A DNA stretch of 7,051 bases from Bacteroidales bacterium (GCA_025350385.1 JANXXZ010000212.1:1-7051), one strand, 5' to 3'; positions 1 to 6,694 are shown, counted from the stretch's first letter. Notes: a model not told the origin generated them from the sequence alone. Program-made: numbers and translations.

Positions 1-1101
1 CAGGTTTCCTATTTCCCTGATACGATTCCTCCTTTTACATTAACTCCTCAATGGGTTAATTCCTATGAAGGTGGGATTAATCTCGGATTCTTCGACGACA
101 GGATTGGTATTGACTTCACTTATTATTACAAATATTCATTCAACCAGATTCTGGACCTTCCGACACCGATTAGTTCCGGTGCATCCAACATTAAAATAAA
201 TGAAGGTATACTTTCAAACAAGGGATTCGAATTCATTATCAATACTGTTCCCATCCAGACAAAGAATATAATCCTTAAAGCCGGGTTTAATTTTTCGCGT
301 AACCGAAATTATATAATAAGCCTGGGCAATTTTTCCGATACCTATCTGCTGGCTGATATTTGGGGACTCAACGGGCCAGCGATGTCATTGCGCGAAGGAG
401 ATGAATACGGAGTAATCACCGGTTACGACTATGTTTACAACGATAAAGGCCAACGCCAGGTGAATGACGAAGGGTCAAAATACCTTATCACCGACACCCG
501 GGTTCCGATCGGAAATGCATCACCTGATTTTACCGGCGCATTCCATACTGAATTATCATATAAGAACTTTAATCTCAATACACTTATTGATACTAAATGG
601 GGAGGCGATATCTATTGTGGTTCTTATGTAATTTCTTTACAAACCGGTCAAAGCCCATCAACATTGCTCGAAAGAGATGGGGGAGGGTTACCCTATACAG
701 ATCCGGATGGGATTGTACGCAATGTTGGAATAATACTAGATGGTGTGCATGCGGATGGTACCAAAAACGACAAGGTTGTCCATTATTATTACAAATACAT
801 GCCAAATGCAGGTGGTTGGGGAAAGTTCATATCAACTCCCGGAATTCTTGAAAATACCTGGGTTAAGATGCGTGAGATATCGGTTAGTTACAAAGTCCCA
901 GACAACTTGCTTAAAAAAATCAAAGCCTTTCAAAAACTATCCCTTTCAATTGTAGGCCGCGATTTGTTTTACATATATAGCACTCTACCTGATAATATAA
1001 ATCCTGAAGGGATTATGGGTTCCGGCAACGCCCAGGGCTTTGAGTGGGCTTCTTACCCTGGTACACGGTCGTTCACTTTCAGCTTAAATGCTACTTTTTA
1101 G
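1..1101 (+). CDS. SusC/RagA-family TonB-dependent outer-membrane porin, C-terminal part (5' end outside window)
   Basis: The frame is open from base 1 to the TAG at 1099-1101, giving 366 residues with no plausible start. The first Met (382) lies inside the barrel, so this is the tail of a gene whose usual product is about 1000 residues. The fragment reads as outer-membrane beta strands: FFDDRIGIDFTYYYK near residues 33-47, then SNKGFEF, then FNFSRNRN. It ends with YPGTRSFTFSLNATF, the SusC-type last strand closing on an aromatic residue. The N-terminal domain, TonB box and plug are not visible. In this family the porin pairs with a SusD lipoprotein lid and imports oligosaccharides or peptides using TonB energy. 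A SusD gene follows 130 bases downstream, which supports the call. The substrate cannot be read from this part. The family is near certain. Confidence 0.95.
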   Translation, partial: QVSYFPDTIPPFTLTPQWVNSYEGGINLGFFDDRIGIDFTYYYKYSFNQILDLPTPISSGASNIKINEGILSNKGFEFIINTVPIQTKNIILKAGFNFSRNRNYIISLGNFSDTYLLADIWGLNGPAMSLREGDEYGVITGYDYVYNDKGQRQVNDEGSKYLITDTRVPIGNASPDFTGAFHTELSYKNFNLNTLIDTKWGGDIYCGSYVISLQTGQSPSTLLERDGGGLPYTDPDGIVRNVGIILDGVHADGTKNDKVVHYYYKYMPNAGGWGKFISTPGILENTWVKMREISVSYKVPDNLLKKIKAFQKLSLSIVGRDLFYIYSTLPDNINPEGIMGSGNAQGFEWASYPGTRSFTFSLNATF

Positions 1102-1133
1102 CCTGGCCGGCAGGATGAACTGTGAATGCCCGG
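1102..1133 (+). other. Competing small hairpins just after the susC-like stop codon
   Basis: Two GC-rich pairings that exclude each other start right after the stop codon in an otherwise AT-rich spacer. One is CCTG (1102-1105) with CAGG (1111-1114). The other is CCGGCA (1107-1112) with TGCCCGG (1127-1133), with one bulged C and a 14-base loop. No T run follows, so a classical terminator is unlikely. The structure could protect the porin message end or lower read-through into the SusD gene. The stems are short and may be chance. Confidence 0.22.
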
Positions 1134-1231
1134 TTTGAGATGTAAACGATGTTGTAGCCCATTTTCTTGAAAACAGATAAGCTATAACTTAAATCCGTTT
1201 CCTATTAAAACAAGAGATAATCAATTTTGAA

Positions 1232-2851
1232 ATGAAAATATACATAAATCTGCTCCTGATATCGTTTGGCTTTTTAATAACATCCTGCACTAAGGATTTT
1301 GAAAAGATTGATACAAACACGCAGGGCTTTACAAGTGCAAGCGACGGATCATTATTCAACGGAGTTATTCAATCGCTTGTACTTACCGGGAATGAACAAT
1401 TTTATATCAATAACGAGATACTTTATAAACAATCGCAATTGGCTGCTCTTACCAGGGAAGCTTGGGGTAACTACACGATAGGCACTGAAGATATTTGGAA
1501 GAGCTATTATAAAGTACTTCCTTCAGCCCGTGAATTGGATAAACGTTTTGATTCGTACAAACAAACCCCTTCGATTACCAATATGAAAGCAATGTTGAAA
1601 ATCGTAATGGCATACAGCACATTCAAACTGACTGATTTGTTTGGCGATATTCCATATACTGATGCAGGTTTCGGATTCCAGGATCTGAAGTATCTGCACC
1701 CAAAATATGATAAACAACGCGACATTTATCTGAGCTTGCTGAATGATCTTAAATGGGCCGATTCAACCATTAACGACACAACGGCAAGGGTTGAACCTTT
1801 TATTACCTTCAGTACCTTTGATAAGCTCTTTAGAGGTGATCTTCATAAATGGAGGAAATTTGCAAATTCGTTACGATTGCGCTATGCAATGCGTATGTCA
1901 GCTAAAGAACCAGAAATTGCCGGGGCAGCGATTAAAGAAATTATTGAAAATGAAAGACCTGTGTTGCTGGGTTATAGTTTTACCGGCCCTGTTCTGGAAA
2001 GTGCATGCCTTTGGCCGGCAGTCAGCGGTTTTAAGAATTCAAGTGTAAACTGGTCGTTCAGGGAGCATAACGGGTTGAGAATGGGATCCAACATCTGGCA
2101 TCAGTTATCAGAAAATGATAGTGTTGACGGTCGTGGAATCTTCGATTCAAGGGCTTATATCTTCTTCGAGGTTGACAATAAGAATCTGTGGCATCCTTAT
2201 CCCCAGGTACCCGGACCGAATACAGCTTCATCAGGAGGAATTCCATATGGCGAGCATCGTGATGATGCCGGTAATTTCAGTATCAAAGGTGAAAATTGCA
2301 TATACTCACCATTTAATTATTTTATAATCCGGGATGAAGATTATATGCCAATAATCCTGATGACAGGTGCTGAGGTTCATTTTATTAAAGCTGAAGCATA
2401 TTTCAGAGGCGTTGGAGTAGGTATGAATACTGATATGGCCGACAATGAATACATGAACGGGATAAACTCATCTGTTGAATGGTGGATGACAACAGCCGAG
2501 AAGCTGAAATTACCCCTTTCAGGACTGGCATTCAAAGATATGGTTTCCATTCCAAAGGGATTAAATGCTGCTTCAGTACTCAATCATTTTGGTTCATGGA
2601 ATGCAACCAGTGATGATGAAAAGCTTCGGTTTATCTACACACAGCGTTGGCTTGATGCATTCCGCCAACCCTGGGAAGCCTATGCAGAGGCTCGGCGAAC
2701 GGGAATTACTCCTCGTGAAGGTGACCCTATTTCCCATTTCCGGATGCCTTACCCTCCTTCGGAAGCACAATACAATACTGCAAACTGGCAGGCAGCAATA
2801 GCAAGCCAGGGTGGCGAAACACCGGATGTCAAGATTTGGTGGATACCATGA
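1232..2851 (+). CDS. SusD/RagB-family outer-membrane substrate-binding lipoprotein
   Basis: This 539-residue protein has the usual length for the family. It begins with a lipoprotein signal peptide, a short hydrophobic run ending in the lipobox LITSC (Cys19), followed by acidic and polar residues (TKDFE) consistent with surface export. Family landmarks appear in order: NTQGFTSASDGSLFNGVIQS near 29-48; KLTDLFGDIPYTDA at 132-145; a GDLHKWRKFANSLRLRYAM block at 202-220; the TPR-like helix EVHFIKAEAYFRG at 381-393; and the C-terminal YTQRWLDAFRQPWEAYAEAR near 469-488. The last block resembles the SusD-like subgroup in which the substrate-binding helical protein ends with a W..P-rich tail (here KIWWIP). 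It should act as the hinged lid over the upstream porin and bind substrate at the cell surface. The start at 1232 is the only ATG that yields a signal peptide. It is probably cotranscribed with the porin, though the 130-base gap is wider than usual for such pairs. The ligand is unknown. Confidence 0.96.
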   Translation: MKIYINLLLISFGFLITSCTKDFEKIDTNTQGFTSASDGSLFNGVIQSLVLTGNEQFYINNEILYKQSQLAALTREAWGNYTIGTEDIWKSYYKVLPSARELDKRFDSYKQTPSITNMKAMLKIVMAYSTFKLTDLFGDIPYTDAGFGFQDLKYLHPKYDKQRDIYLSLLNDLKWADSTINDTTARVEPFITFSTFDKLFRGDLHKWRKFANSLRLRYAMRMSAKEPEIAGAAIKEIIENERPVLLGYSFTGPVLESACLWPAVSGFKNSSVNWSFREHNGLRMGSNIWHQLSENDSVDGRGIFDSRAYIFFEVDNKNLWHPYPQVPGPNTASSGGIPYGEHRDDAGNFSIKGENCIYSPFNYFIIRDEDYMPIILMTGAEVHFIKAEAYFRGVGVGMNTDMADNEYMNGINSSVEWWMTTAEKLKLPLSGLAFKDMVSIPKGLNAASVLNHFGSWNATSDDEKLRFIYTQRWLDAFRQPWEAYAEARRTGITPREGDPISHFRMPYPPSEAQYNTANWQAAIASQGGETPDVKIWWIP

Positions 2852-2935
2852 TAGTATGTAAGATTCAGTGAATCATTTAATTCATGGTTTAAAATAATAA
2901 ATGTCATCAGCAAATAACAACTAATTATAAGAAAT

Positions 2936-5443
2936 ATGGGAAAAATTTACTTCAAAACATGGCTTATCATGGCGATTTTAATACTTGTTGTCTCAGGAGC
3001 AAGCAAAGCCCAAAGCAACCAGTACCTGGATTTTGACATGGTTGATGATTTTGTTCAACTGGATAATGGTTCTCAATATGTAGCAAATACCGGCCAGATG
3101 TCAATTACAGGCTGGTTCTTTGATAACCAGCTCAGTTATGGCCAGGGAATGATGGGTTTCAGGGGAACTCAGGGTTTCTACATGATAGAATTAAACAATG
3201 GAACCATTGAATGTCGTTTTATCAATTCTGCCAACACTCTATTCGAATATGTTGCCCCGGCCAATACCGTAATTCCCCAAATATGGCAGCACTTTGCCTG
3301 GGTTTACGATGGAAGTGCCATTAAGTTGTACGTTAACGGTAACCTGAAAGGCTCAAAGCCGGCAAGCGGATCATTCACAGCTACCAATTTGCCATTTGCC
3401 ATAGGAAAAAGTACAGCAGGTGGCGGTTTCAATTTTGTGTATGGAGGTAGGATCGATGAGGTTTCAGCCTGGTCGAAAGCTTTAACACAGGCCGAAATCC
3501 AGGATATGATTGCAAATGAACTCACCGGCACTGAACCAGGTTTGCAGATGTATTATAAGTTTAACCAGGGTGTTCCCGGTGGGAATAACACTTCAATTAC
3601 AAAGCTCATTTCTAAAGTTGGTTCACCGGTCAGGGATGCGGATCTACTCAATTTTGCAATGATAGGGCCTACTTCAAATTTTAACGGCACACTGGATACA
3701 ACTTATCAGGCGATCTCATTTGCGCAAATTCCCAACAAATTGAATACTGATCCTCCGTTTGCCGTTCAGGCGACTTCAACCTCAGGGCTTGAAGTTTCAT
3801 TCTCGATACTATCGGGTCCTGCTACTATTGCAGGAAATGTTATAACCCTGACCGGAGATACAGGAACCGTGGCAGTTGAAGCAACACAAGCCGGTAATTC
3901 ACAATATAATGCTGCTGATCCTGTAATTCAACGGTTTGTTGTTCTCAACCCAAACTGGCATGTTCCTACTATCGATGCCAGAAGTCCACTTGCAGGAGAT
4001 GTTTATGTACCGTCACTTTCACAGATACAACTTGCTGCAATTGCCACTATCAGCTATCCGGAGTTGTTTCATGTTACAGGACTTCAATTCCGGATTAACG
4101 GACAAACAATGAATGCCCAGAACCACTACAACGACCATTACACAGCCTGGTGGTCTCCTCCTGGATACGGATCCTATCCACTCGAAATACTATCTTCAAA
4201 CAATTATGGTGCTGTAGCTACAAAAGTGGTTAATATTAATATAGTACCTGAAGCAACAAACAAAACAGTTGAGGCATTTAAAGATATCTGGCTGAATCCG
4301 AGTGTTGGTTCTGTTGTCGTAGAAGCTGAATTACCTTCCTATTTAGGAGCATTTGATAAAATCACAGCTACCTTGAAAGTACATTGCCCGTCAGGTGGAT
4401 GTGGCGCTTGGGATCGCATAGCCAGCGTTGATGCCAAAGGACATGACGGTAACTGGTTCCAGATAATCAAATACATTACTCCCTATGGAGTAGCCTGTTC
4501 TCATACCATTGATCTAACCGATTATATGTCGCTATTGCAGGGCAAAATCAGCTTCAGGGTTAATTGCCTTACACTCGACAATGGTTTCCTGTACGATCTG
4601 GATTTGGATTACCGTAAAGGCACACCAGCCCATGTTTACAGCTATCTGACCCAGGTCTGGAAAGATTATTTCCCCTTTGGTGATTATGCCCACCTTCAGC
4701 CGGTTGATACATTTAATTATTCCTATCCGGCTAACGCAGTGGCTTCAAAACTCAAACTTGTTTCAACCGGTCATGGTTGGGGCGATCTGAATACAGGTAA
4801 TGCAGCTGAATTTTATAATGCCACTCATAACATATGGGTCAATGGCGCCAAAACTTTTACCCAGGTAAACTGGACTGATTGCAATCCAAATCCTGATGGT
4901 TGTCAGCCTCAGAACGGGACATGGTATTACGATAGGGCAGGCTGGTGCCCGGGATCCATAGCTAAATGGTTCGATTTCGACATGACACCATTCGTCGCAA
5001 ATCATGACATCGAACTACGCTATGTTTTTTATGAACAGTACATTGATCAATGCCATCCGAACAATCCTAATTGTGTTACAGGAGTAACCTGCAGTGATTG
5101 TAACGATGGTTTCAATCCTGCTCTTGATGTAGCCTGCAACCTGGTTACCTTTGCTGATAGTCCTATCATTATTGTTGGCAGGGAAGAAACAATTCCATCA
5201 ATGCAGGCTCTCAGTGTTTTCCCGAATCCTACCCTCGGATCATTTGAGGTCTCACTTTTAAAGCCGGTGTCATTAATAAACGCAAGCATTATTGTTTTTG
5301 ATGTAACCGGGCAGGCAGTGAGACATCTGAATTGGGACGGACAAAAAACTACCATTGATCTTTCATCCTGTCCCAAAGGAATTTATGTGTTGAAGGCTTT
5401 TACTCCCGATTGGAGCGAGATGAAAAAAATTCTTCTTCAATAA
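2936..5443 (+). CDS. T9SS-secreted LamG / Ig-like / PNGase F-like multidomain protein
   Basis: This 835-residue protein has a signal peptide at 1-25 (cleavage likely after SKA). A LamG/concanavalin-like domain spans about 28-210, with WQHFAWVYDGS at 117-127 and GGRIDEVSAWSKALTQAEI at 170-188. An MBG-like module covers about 256-337 (ISFAQIPNKL, LSGPATIAGN, ATQAGNSQYNA). An Ig-like module covers about 341-438. A PNGase F-like double jelly roll covers about 445-748. The T9SS type A tail covers about 756-835 (VFPNPTLGSFEV, FDVTGQAV, PKGIYVLKA). By alignment from memory to Elizabethkingia PNGase F, these features match: C484/C489 and WDR at 492-494 (catalytic D60 = D493), ITPY at 514-517, GTP at 562-564, GWG at 614-616, E625 (= E206), C649 and DRAGWCPG at 666-673. 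The E118 equivalent is C544. A Cys-rich insert occupies 706-734. Known PNGase F cleaves the Asn-GlcNAc amide bond. Here the fold is supported, but the activity is uncertain. It lies 84 bases after the SusD gene, so it probably belongs to the same operon and works outside the cell on a glycoconjugate. Confidence 0.88.
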   Translation: MGKIYFKTWLIMAILILVVSGASKAQSNQYLDFDMVDDFVQLDNGSQYVANTGQMSITGWFFDNQLSYGQGMMGFRGTQGFYMIELNNGTIECRFINSANTLFEYVAPANTVIPQIWQHFAWVYDGSAIKLYVNGNLKGSKPASGSFTATNLPFAIGKSTAGGGFNFVYGGRIDEVSAWSKALTQAEIQDMIANELTGTEPGLQMYYKFNQGVPGGNNTSITKLISKVGSPVRDADLLNFAMIGPTSNFNGTLDTTYQAISFAQIPNKLNTDPPFAVQATSTSGLEVSFSILSGPATIAGNVITLTGDTGTVAVEATQAGNSQYNAADPVIQRFVVLNPNWHVPTIDARSPLAGDVYVPSLSQIQLAAIATISYPELFHVTGLQFRINGQTMNAQNHYNDHYTAWWSPPGYGSYPLEILSSNNYGAVATKVVNINIVPEATNKTVEAFKDIWLNPSVGSVVVEAELPSYLGAFDKITATLKVHCPSGGCGAWDRIASVDAKGHDGNWFQIIKYITPYGVACSHTIDLTDYMSLLQGKISFRVNCLTLDNGFLYDLDLDYRKGTPAHVYSYLTQVWKDYFPFGDYAHLQPVDTFNYSYPANAVASKLKLVSTGHGWGDLNTGNAAEFYNATHNIWVNGAKTFTQVNWTDCNPNPDGCQPQNGTWYYDRAGWCPGSIAKWFDFDMTPFVANHDIELRYVFYEQYIDQCHPNNPNCVTGVTCSDCNDGFNPALDVACNLVTFADSPIIIVGREETIPSMQALSVFPNPTLGSFEVSLLKPVSLINASIIVFDVTGQAVRHLNWDGQKTTIDLSSCPKGIYVLKAFTPDWSEMKKILLQ

Positions 5444-5463
5444 AATCTACGATACCCGATAAA

Positions 5464-5495
5464 GCAAGAAAGGATCAATATCAGATATTTCTTGC
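5464..5495. other. Hairpin in the 3' untranslated region of the PNGase-like gene
   Basis: A perfect 8-base inverted repeat, GCAAGAAA (5464-5471) and TTTCTTGC (5488-5495), encloses a 16-base loop and begins 20 bases after the stop codon at 5441-5443. No clean T run follows on the plus strand. It may stabilise the 3' end of the operon message or act with the stronger hairpin at 5534-5570. On sequence alone it could be chance, but two hairpins in one short convergent gap is suggestive. Confidence 0.35.
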
Positions 5496-5533
5496 AACAT
5501 TTTCGATTGTTACAAATGGATTTCAAACTAAAA

Positions 5534-5570
5534 AAAAGAGACTATCTCAGACATGAGTATAGTCTCTTTT
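5534..5570. terminator. Bidirectional intrinsic terminator between convergent genes
   Basis: A perfect 12-base inverted repeat, AAAAGAGACTAT (5534-5545) and ATAGTCTCTTTT (5559-5570), extends by four more pairs, CTCA (5546-5549) with TGAG (5554-5557), after one bulged T (5558). This leaves a GACA loop. On the minus strand the stem runs into eight consecutive T residues (complement of 5530-5537), a strong stop for the small gene ending at 5628. On the plus strand it ends TCTCTTTT then AATATT, a weaker but plausible stop for the operon ending at 5443. Confidence 0.85.
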
Positions 5571-5627
5571 AATATTAGCCGGTCATTTTAGAGGAAAACT
5601 AAATTTTGCAGGAAATTCGCTATTGAA

Positions 5628-6035
5628 TTATTTTACTCTTATTTTATTCCCTTTGGCATCATGTGTCAACTCGGCCAATCCTAGTTTTTCCATCAAAGGC
5701 GGAATATACATCCCAAACCGTCCGCGAAGTCCTTTCTTCAGCCCATACCAGCCTCCAACTGGGTTCTTTGCCGATCGTCCCCAGGCTTCTACTGTTCCTT
5801 CTTTTGCCGGTTTCTGTTCGTCAGCGCTGCCAAGTTCCATCCAGTCGCCATGTTTTGTAAGCATTGTGTTCAGGTCGGCAATACATTGGTGATCATATAG
5901 CAAGGTTGTTTTACCTACTACACATACTATTACTTCTTTTCCATCTTTAATATCTTTATACATCTCGTACTCCGATGTATTTGGTGGAGTCAGCAATTTC
6001 CATGGATTTTCTTTGGTTCCCTGTTCTTTATCCAT
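5628..6035 (-). CDS. Small conserved-looking cytosolic protein of unknown function
   Basis: This 135-residue protein has no signal peptide or membrane segment, so it is probably cytosolic. The ATG at 6035 is the likely start because it lies shortly downstream of a good -33/-7 promoter at 6058-6088. The N-terminal half has PWKLLTPPNTSEYEMYKD (11-28), a hydrophobic strand EVIVCVVGKTTLLYD (34-48) and an acidic stretch GDWMELGSADEQKPAKEG (63-80). The second half is rich in Gly, Trp and basic residues: AWGRSAKNPVGGWYGLKKG (84-102), RGRFGMYIPPLMEKLGL (104-120), ending in a basic tail. GKTT at 41-44 is not a P-loop, because the upstream GxxxxGK pattern is missing. I recall similar short proteins in Bacteroidota and elsewhere annotated only as a domain of unknown function (possibly DUF6855, from memory and unverified). 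The even spread of aromatic and Gly motifs suggests a real, constrained protein. It ends at the terminator at 5534-5570 and appears to be monocistronic. Confidence 0.85.
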   Translation of the reverse strand: MDKEQGTKENPWKLLTPPNTSEYEMYKDIKDGKEVIVCVVGKTTLLYDHQCIADLNTMLTKHGDWMELGSADEQKPAKEGTVEAWGRSAKNPVGGWYGLKKGLRGRFGMYIPPLMEKLGLAELTHDAKGNKIRVK

Positions 6036-6057
6036 AATTTAGGTAATTAATTTACTA

Positions 6058-6088
6058 CAAACATATTCTGATAGGTTTCAAATTCATA
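6058..6088 (-). promoter_or_regulatory. Bacteroidota -33/-7 promoter for the small unknown gene
   Basis: Read on the minus strand, TATGTTTG (6065-6058) matches all fixed positions of the Bacteroidota -7 box TAnnTTTG. TATG (6088-6085) lies 19 bases upstream as a partial match to the -33 TTTG box. A start about 6-8 bases downstream would leave a short leader of roughly 15 bases before the ATG at 6035. This suggests transcription independent of the upstream cupredoxin gene. Confidence 0.55.
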
Positions 6089-6101
6089 CAGGTTTGCTGA
6101 T

Positions 6102-6151
6102 AAAAACCAGGATTAACAAACAAGCCTTAGGAAAGCTAGCATCCTGTTTTT
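6102..6151 (-). terminator. Candidate terminator of the cupredoxin gene
   Basis: On the minus strand, AAAAACAGGAT (6151-6141) can pair with ATCCTGGTTTTT (6113-6102) with one bulged base, closing a 27-base loop. The second arm ends in five T residues. It begins 3 bases beyond the cupredoxin stop codon and sits between that gene and the promoter of the next minus-strand gene, where a stop is expected. The large loop makes it weaker than the hairpin at 5534-5570. Confidence 0.45.
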
Positions 6152-6153
6152 AA

Positions 6154-6525
6154 TTACTGTACGATAATTTTTCCAGTCATCATTGTATGTATGGCACAAT
6201 GATATTTGTAAGTCCCTTTGGCAGTAAATGTATGATTAAAGGTGCTGCTTCCTGGCAGGTTGCCGCTGTCAAAACCTACAGAATCACTTGTAACAGTGTG
6301 GGCAAAACTGTCTTTATTGGTCCAGGTTACTGTAGTATTTACTGCTACTGTTTTTGTTGCAGGATTATAAGCTGAACCCTGAATCCAGACTTCATTCACT
6401 CCCGGAGTTCCATAAGGTGTATTGCCGTCATTTGATTTACTGCAACTGCTGAAGAAACAAAGCAAAAATAGCAGTACCGGAACCACAACGGGATGGAGTT
6501 TTATGTTATTTGTTATTGAGTTCAT
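6154..6525 (-). CDS. Cupredoxin-domain lipoprotein (plastocyanin/amicyanin-like)
   Basis: This 123-residue protein has a hydrophobic signal (about 11-27) ending FFSSC, with Cys28 as the probable lipidated residue. The -3 Phe is not classical but is tolerated in Bacteroidota. After a short polar linker, residues about 43-123 form one cupredoxin domain: VWIQGSAYNPATKTVAVNTT, then VTWTNKDSFAHTVTSD with copper ligand His76, then GTYKYHCAIHTMMTGKIIV with Cys110, His113 and Met116 (Met115 is the alternative). The Cys-x2-His-x2-Met spacing matches amicyanin rather than plastocyanin. Such proteins shuttle electrons in the periplasm. Anchoring could be at the outer or inner membrane, and the partner is unknown. 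It is divergent from the cytochrome c gene at 6773, which suggests but does not prove a shared redox role. All four ligands are present, so a working type 1 copper site is likely. Confidence 0.93.
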   Translation of the reverse strand: MNSITNNIKLHPVVVPVLLFLLCFFSSCSKSNDGNTPYGTPGVNEVWIQGSAYNPATKTVAVNTTVTWTNKDSFAHTVTSDSVGFDSGNLPGSSTFNHTFTAKGTYKYHCAIHTMMTGKIIVQ

Positions 6526-6544
6526 GTTTTTAGATTTAGATTAT

Positions 6545-6577
6545 AAAACATATCTTCATACGCTTTGTTTAATGGAA
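6545..6577 (-). promoter_or_regulatory. Possible promoter of the cupredoxin gene
   Basis: On the minus strand, TATGTTTT (6552-6545) matches the -7 consensus TAnnTTTG except at the last base. It lies about 20 bases before the ATG at 6525, the same layout as the neighbouring unknown gene. The -33 region 19-21 bases upstream (TTCC/TCCA around 6573-6577) is a poor match. Assignment is tentative. Confidence 0.33.
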
Positions 6578-6610
6578 GTTGGAATTCTAGAAATTTTGTT
6601 TCAAAACTTC
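6575..6610. repeat. Inverted repeats in the divergent cupredoxin-cytochrome spacer
   Basis: GAAGTT (6575-6580) and AACTTC (6605-6610) are perfect inverted copies 24 bases apart. They enclose a GAATTC palindrome (6582-6587) and overlap a short hairpin, TTTTG (6594-6598) with CAAAA (6602-6606). The position, overlapping the possible -33 region of the cupredoxin gene, would suit an operator. The sequence is AT-rich and such short repeats can occur by chance. Confidence 0.22.
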
Positions 6611-6674
6611 GTTTATATCACTGATTTGTCTTAAACAATTGAATTCCGGCCAGATTTATGAATCGTTAAAAATT

Positions 6675-6694
6675 ACCAGGTATTTAGACCAGGT
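6675..6694 (+). repeat. Two direct copies of ACCAGGT upstream of the cytochrome promoter
   Basis: ACCAGGT occurs at 6675-6681 and again at 6688-6694, a period of 13 bases. The bases after each copy are also partly similar (ATTT and TTGT). The second copy ends about 20 bases before the -33 box of the cytochrome c promoter, where an activator could bind. No known regulator motif is recognised. Confidence 0.3.

Noticed and set aside
382..1101. A separate 239-residue gene starting at the ATG at 382
   Set aside because: The same frame is open back to base 1 and encodes typical SusC barrel strands, so this Met is internal to a longer porin.
1743..2048. 101-residue plus-strand open frame
   Set aside because: It is a shifted-frame shadow inside the SusD-family gene, which is intact with all family landmarks.
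2862..2874. GATTCAGTGAATC palindrome after the SusD gene as a terminator
   Set aside because: The centre is a single base, so a hairpin would be very short, there is no T run, and the next gene is 84 bases away in the apparent same operon.
4565..4567. C544 as a catalytic nucleophile like the Cys of eukaryotic cytosolic PNGase
   Set aside because: The eukaryotic enzyme has a transglutaminase-type fold with a Cys-His-Asp triad. This is a jelly-roll fold with no sign of such a triad, and C521 is a likely disulfide partner.
5047..5376. 109-residue open frame on the minus strand
   Set aside because: It lies antisense to the PNGase-like domain and T9SS tail, whose coding is certain, and its translation shows no recognisable domain or upstream promoter.
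5623..5892. 89-residue plus-strand open frame
   Set aside because: It is antisense to the 135-residue minus-strand gene. The latter has a promoter, a terminator and motif-like sequence, while this frame is Ser/Pro-rich with no pattern.
5668..6035. GKTT in the small unknown protein as a P-loop
   Set aside because: The Walker A pattern GxxxxGK[ST] needs a Gly five residues before the GK; that position (residue 36 or nearby) is a hydrophobic strand, VIVCVVGK.
6422..6634. 70-residue plus-strand open frame overlapping the cupredoxin start
   Set aside because: It is antisense to the signal peptide region of the cupredoxin gene and runs into an AT-rich spacer, with no recognisable motif.
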